A stretch of DNA of 64,000 nucleotides from Acidobacteriota bacterium (GTDB taxonomy: Bacteria > Acidobacteriota > Terriglobia > Acidiferrales > UBA7541), in assembly GCA_021788095.1 (NCBI GenBank), contig JAJYLB010000002.1, positions 124,001 through 188,000 of the forward strand, given 5' to 3'. A program made the translations under genes and the position numbers. Of this stretch, positions 63,201-64,000 are shown one piece after another (positions within the stretch are counted from its first letter, which is position 1; the number at the start of each line of letters is the position of its first letter). The notes under the pieces are model-generated. The model made no database searches. It saw only the letters and a program-made list of their open reading frames with translations, and was not told the DNA's origin.

Positions 63201-63862
63201 TGCCCACCGCCTACCCTCAAGGTATCGTCTTCGAGCGACCGGAGGTGCGCACGCTGCAGGAAGCGAGCAAGCAACAACTCATTCAGCAACTCCGGCAGGA
63301 ATCGGCTGCCTACAGCGCCTCCGGGCCGACGAGCATCGCGCAAGCAGCCGCCCTGCAAGAGGCGGCTCACGTGCAAAGCGAGCGGGCCATTCAGGCGCTC
63401 GAACAGGCTCCCGTCACCGGCCGCATGGTGATTCGAATGCCCGCCCAACTCAGCCGGTTCCGCAGCTCTGCTAACGACATCGTTCTCCGTGGTGGGGATA
63501 CCATCGAGATTCCCAAGCGGCCCGATTTCGTTCTGGTCAATGGCCAGGTCTACAACTCGAACGCCATCACCTACATGCCGCATCGCAACGCGGAGTGGTA
63601 CGTGCGGCAAGCGGGCGGACCCACCCCGGAAGCGAGTCTGGGCGCTACCTTCATCATTCGGGCCAACGGCTCGATCGTGAGCGGGCATTCCGGCGGGTGG
63701 TGGTCGCATGGGAGCGTGATGGGGACGCAGATCGAGCCCGGCGACACGATCGTCGTTCCGGAAAAGGTGGTGGGAGGGAGCGTGCTCTGGAGGAACCTGC
63801 TCGGCGTAGCGCAGATCGCGGCTTCGGCCGCCGTTACGGCCGGCGTGGCGGCCAACTTCTGA
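60275..63862 (+). CDS. Large multi-SLBB polysaccharide export protein
   Basis: 1195 residues, about three times the size of E. coli Wza. A signal peptide (RLALAAALLVALPVVSQA) is followed by a Gly/Ser/Ala-rich region of about 380 residues. The Poly_export domain lies at about 412-490 (YVVGPGDVLTVNMWGS; GRIALPEVGPVSVTGKTL). At least seven SLBB-like units follow at intervals of about 85-100 residues, each with a GxVxxPGxY-type core (GDVMRPGAYDV, GHVLRPGKYAY, GDVRHPGLYRT, GEVNHPGRYPL, GEVVHPGTYPI). A membrane helix-like stretch closes the protein. AGGGGAGGT precedes the ATG. It likely forms or caps the periplasmic channel of an exopolysaccharide system. Confidence 0.92.
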   Translation: MWNATETGNTLPGGMRARERGARLALAAALLVALPVVSQARQQSSGSAASEASAPQQAGGGQRRQPYTLSPNSTTPLAEQNLSLVAASASDITAVLKTQPGLMVELKRWVAEDATSRGQILVDSDLTDDAIYNRLNTDPKLRGVATLLLQRYGYLLPEINPLSQQGQQQALLMKERTARLASIQEQEATAPPPKPTSQNAGSASTCNPLQDPSCLSSKGVSAPGYVAGLGGSPYGGMYPYGGTLPVLPYSTPFLEQEVSAPLSNPGLGQGGMLGAAIAAGGSGSGSGVSQSILSQSAGGLGQSSLLAAGSGLDGYALSGGSTGEASLAGGSQPAVYRPWYAQPGTAGAKGNAGAATPGMVRRPDPFSGVPSLYDMYMQAAPQPEHPERFGEAVFANTPAAEQLIPMDLPASPDYVVGPGDVLTVNMWGSVPARFERTVDRTGRIALPEVGPVSVTGKTLGDVQNMVQSALRTQYRDASADVSLTLIRSVRVYVVGDVMRPGAYDVSSLSTPLNAELAAGGPTPNGSIRVLQHWRQGKLLQTLDVYNLLLKGITSDVLPLENGDTVRVPTVETQVTVEGMVRRPAIYELNGETDLAQVLELAGGVLPTATLDHIEVDRLVAHQKRTMLSLNFSDKTDPAEVEKQLAAFTVENGDRIDVFPIAPYTQGAVYLEGHVLRPGKYAYRPGMTLTDLISSYKTLLPMPASYAEIIRLSPPDFRPTVLSVNLTKAMAHPAAAPKLEPLDTVRVYSRYDFTSPPTVYVGGDVRHPGLYRTEGQIHLSDAVALAGGLSQDADLNYAQVFHPLPNGRMKVSSVNLEKAMDGDTADNVLLGSRDLVVVPPSPGRVDPAVVYIEGEVNHPGRYPLTVDMRVADLIQLGGGLRRSADRGVADLMRYTVHDNSALTGEPMTISISRALGGDPRNDLALHDGDVLTIRELPGWNDIGASVTVSGEVVHPGTYPIRPNEKLSTVLEQAGGFLPTAYPQGIVFERPEVRTLQEASKQQLIQQLRQESAAYSASGPTSIAQAAALQEAAHVQSERAIQALEQAPVTGRMVIRMPAQLSRFRSSANDIVLRGGDTIEIPKRPDFVLVNGQVYNSNAITYMPHRNAEWYVRQAGGPTPEASLGATFIIRANGSIVSGHSGGWWSHGSVMGTQIEPGDTIVVPEKVVGGSVLWRNLLGVAQIAASAAVTAGVAANF

Positions 63863-63863
63863 G

Positions 63864-64000
63864 ATGCTCTTCCGGAGGCCATGGACTGTGGGGCTGGTAG
63901 GAGCCTTGGCGCTGGCCGCCGCGGCAGGGGCGCGAGGGCAGTCTGCGCCTTCCCCAACCGCTGCCGACGTGCGCCCTGCGCTCGCCGCCCGCCCCTCCGG
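63864..64000 (+). CDS. Start of an exported protein (3' truncated by the window)
   Basis: 45 codons from an ATG 1 bp after the SLBB gene stop to the window end with no stop. The first 24 residues (PWTVGLVGALALAAAAGARG) form a signal peptide. Spacing suggests it is in the same transcript as the SLBB gene and may be another exopolysaccharide envelope component. Identity cannot be determined. Confidence 0.6.
   Translation, partial: MLFRRPWTVGLVGALALAAAAGARGQSAPSPTAADVRPALAARPS

Noticed and set aside
61181-63709. Very long minus-strand open frame (842 codons) opposite the SLBB gene
   Set aside because: It mirrors the high-GC codon usage of the sense gene, has no ribosome binding site and a low-complexity, Arg/His-rich translation without domain motifs.

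Overview
The window is GC-rich, gene-dense bacterial chromosome. Several traits together suggest Acidobacteriota, probably class Terriglobia: a CadC-like winged-helix protein fused to TPRs, a tricorn-like S41 protease, a GspL with a PilN-like tail, tandem TMTC-like GT-C/TPR membrane proteins, an SLBB-rich export protein, and many short dispersed palindromes. This is an inference from gene content, not a measured phylogeny.

Layout. 1-4.2 kb: tail of an unknown gene, an ArsB/NhaD-type permease (-), a radical SAM protein (+) and an LPG-synthase-type membrane protein (-). 4.5-10.1 kb: a DapB-fold dehydrogenase, RNase R, and a DCC protein next to a lipase-maturation-factor homologue. 10.4-12.4 kb: aguB-aguA (agmatine to putrescine). 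12.4-19.5 kb: tricorn-like protease, a carboxypeptidase-regulatory/TPR protein, and a three-domain AMP-ligase/ACP/PlsC protein. 19.9-28.6 kb: arginine biosynthesis, argR-C-B-D-F-G-H tightly coupled and led by a promoter with two TGTATAAAT boxes, then argJ after a strong hairpin; thiI converges on argJ.

30.2-36.9 kb looks accessory. It holds tRNA-Asn with its 3' end duplicated 131 bp downstream, a trypsin-like secreted protease, a frameshifted wHTH-TPR regulator, a truncated PIN toxin remnant and a large secreted protein of unknown function. 37.4-43.4 kb: two TMTC-like proteins and an amidohydrolase-fold protein that has lost its metal-binding histidines.

57.2 down to 43.5 kb (minus strand): an ECF sigma factor, a zinc-binding anti-sigma factor, an uncharacterised exported protein, and a complete set of type II secretion genes (gspE-F-G-H-I-J-K-L-M-C-D) in one orientation, mostly with overlapping starts and stops. 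57.2-59.6 kb: a glycosyltransferase/methyltransferase fusion and a methyltransferase. 59.8-64 kb: a phosphorylation-site-less receiver protein and a very large SLBB polysaccharide-export protein, preceded by a helically phased array of GTAC boxes.

At least six families of short palindromic repeats are scattered through the window. Most lie between genes. Copies also lie in frame inside three coding regions (amidohydrolase, TMTC-like paralogue, the exported protein before gspE), much like protein-coding palindromic elements. That, the GTAC array, and the sigma/anti-sigma-headed secretion locus are the most interesting signals here.
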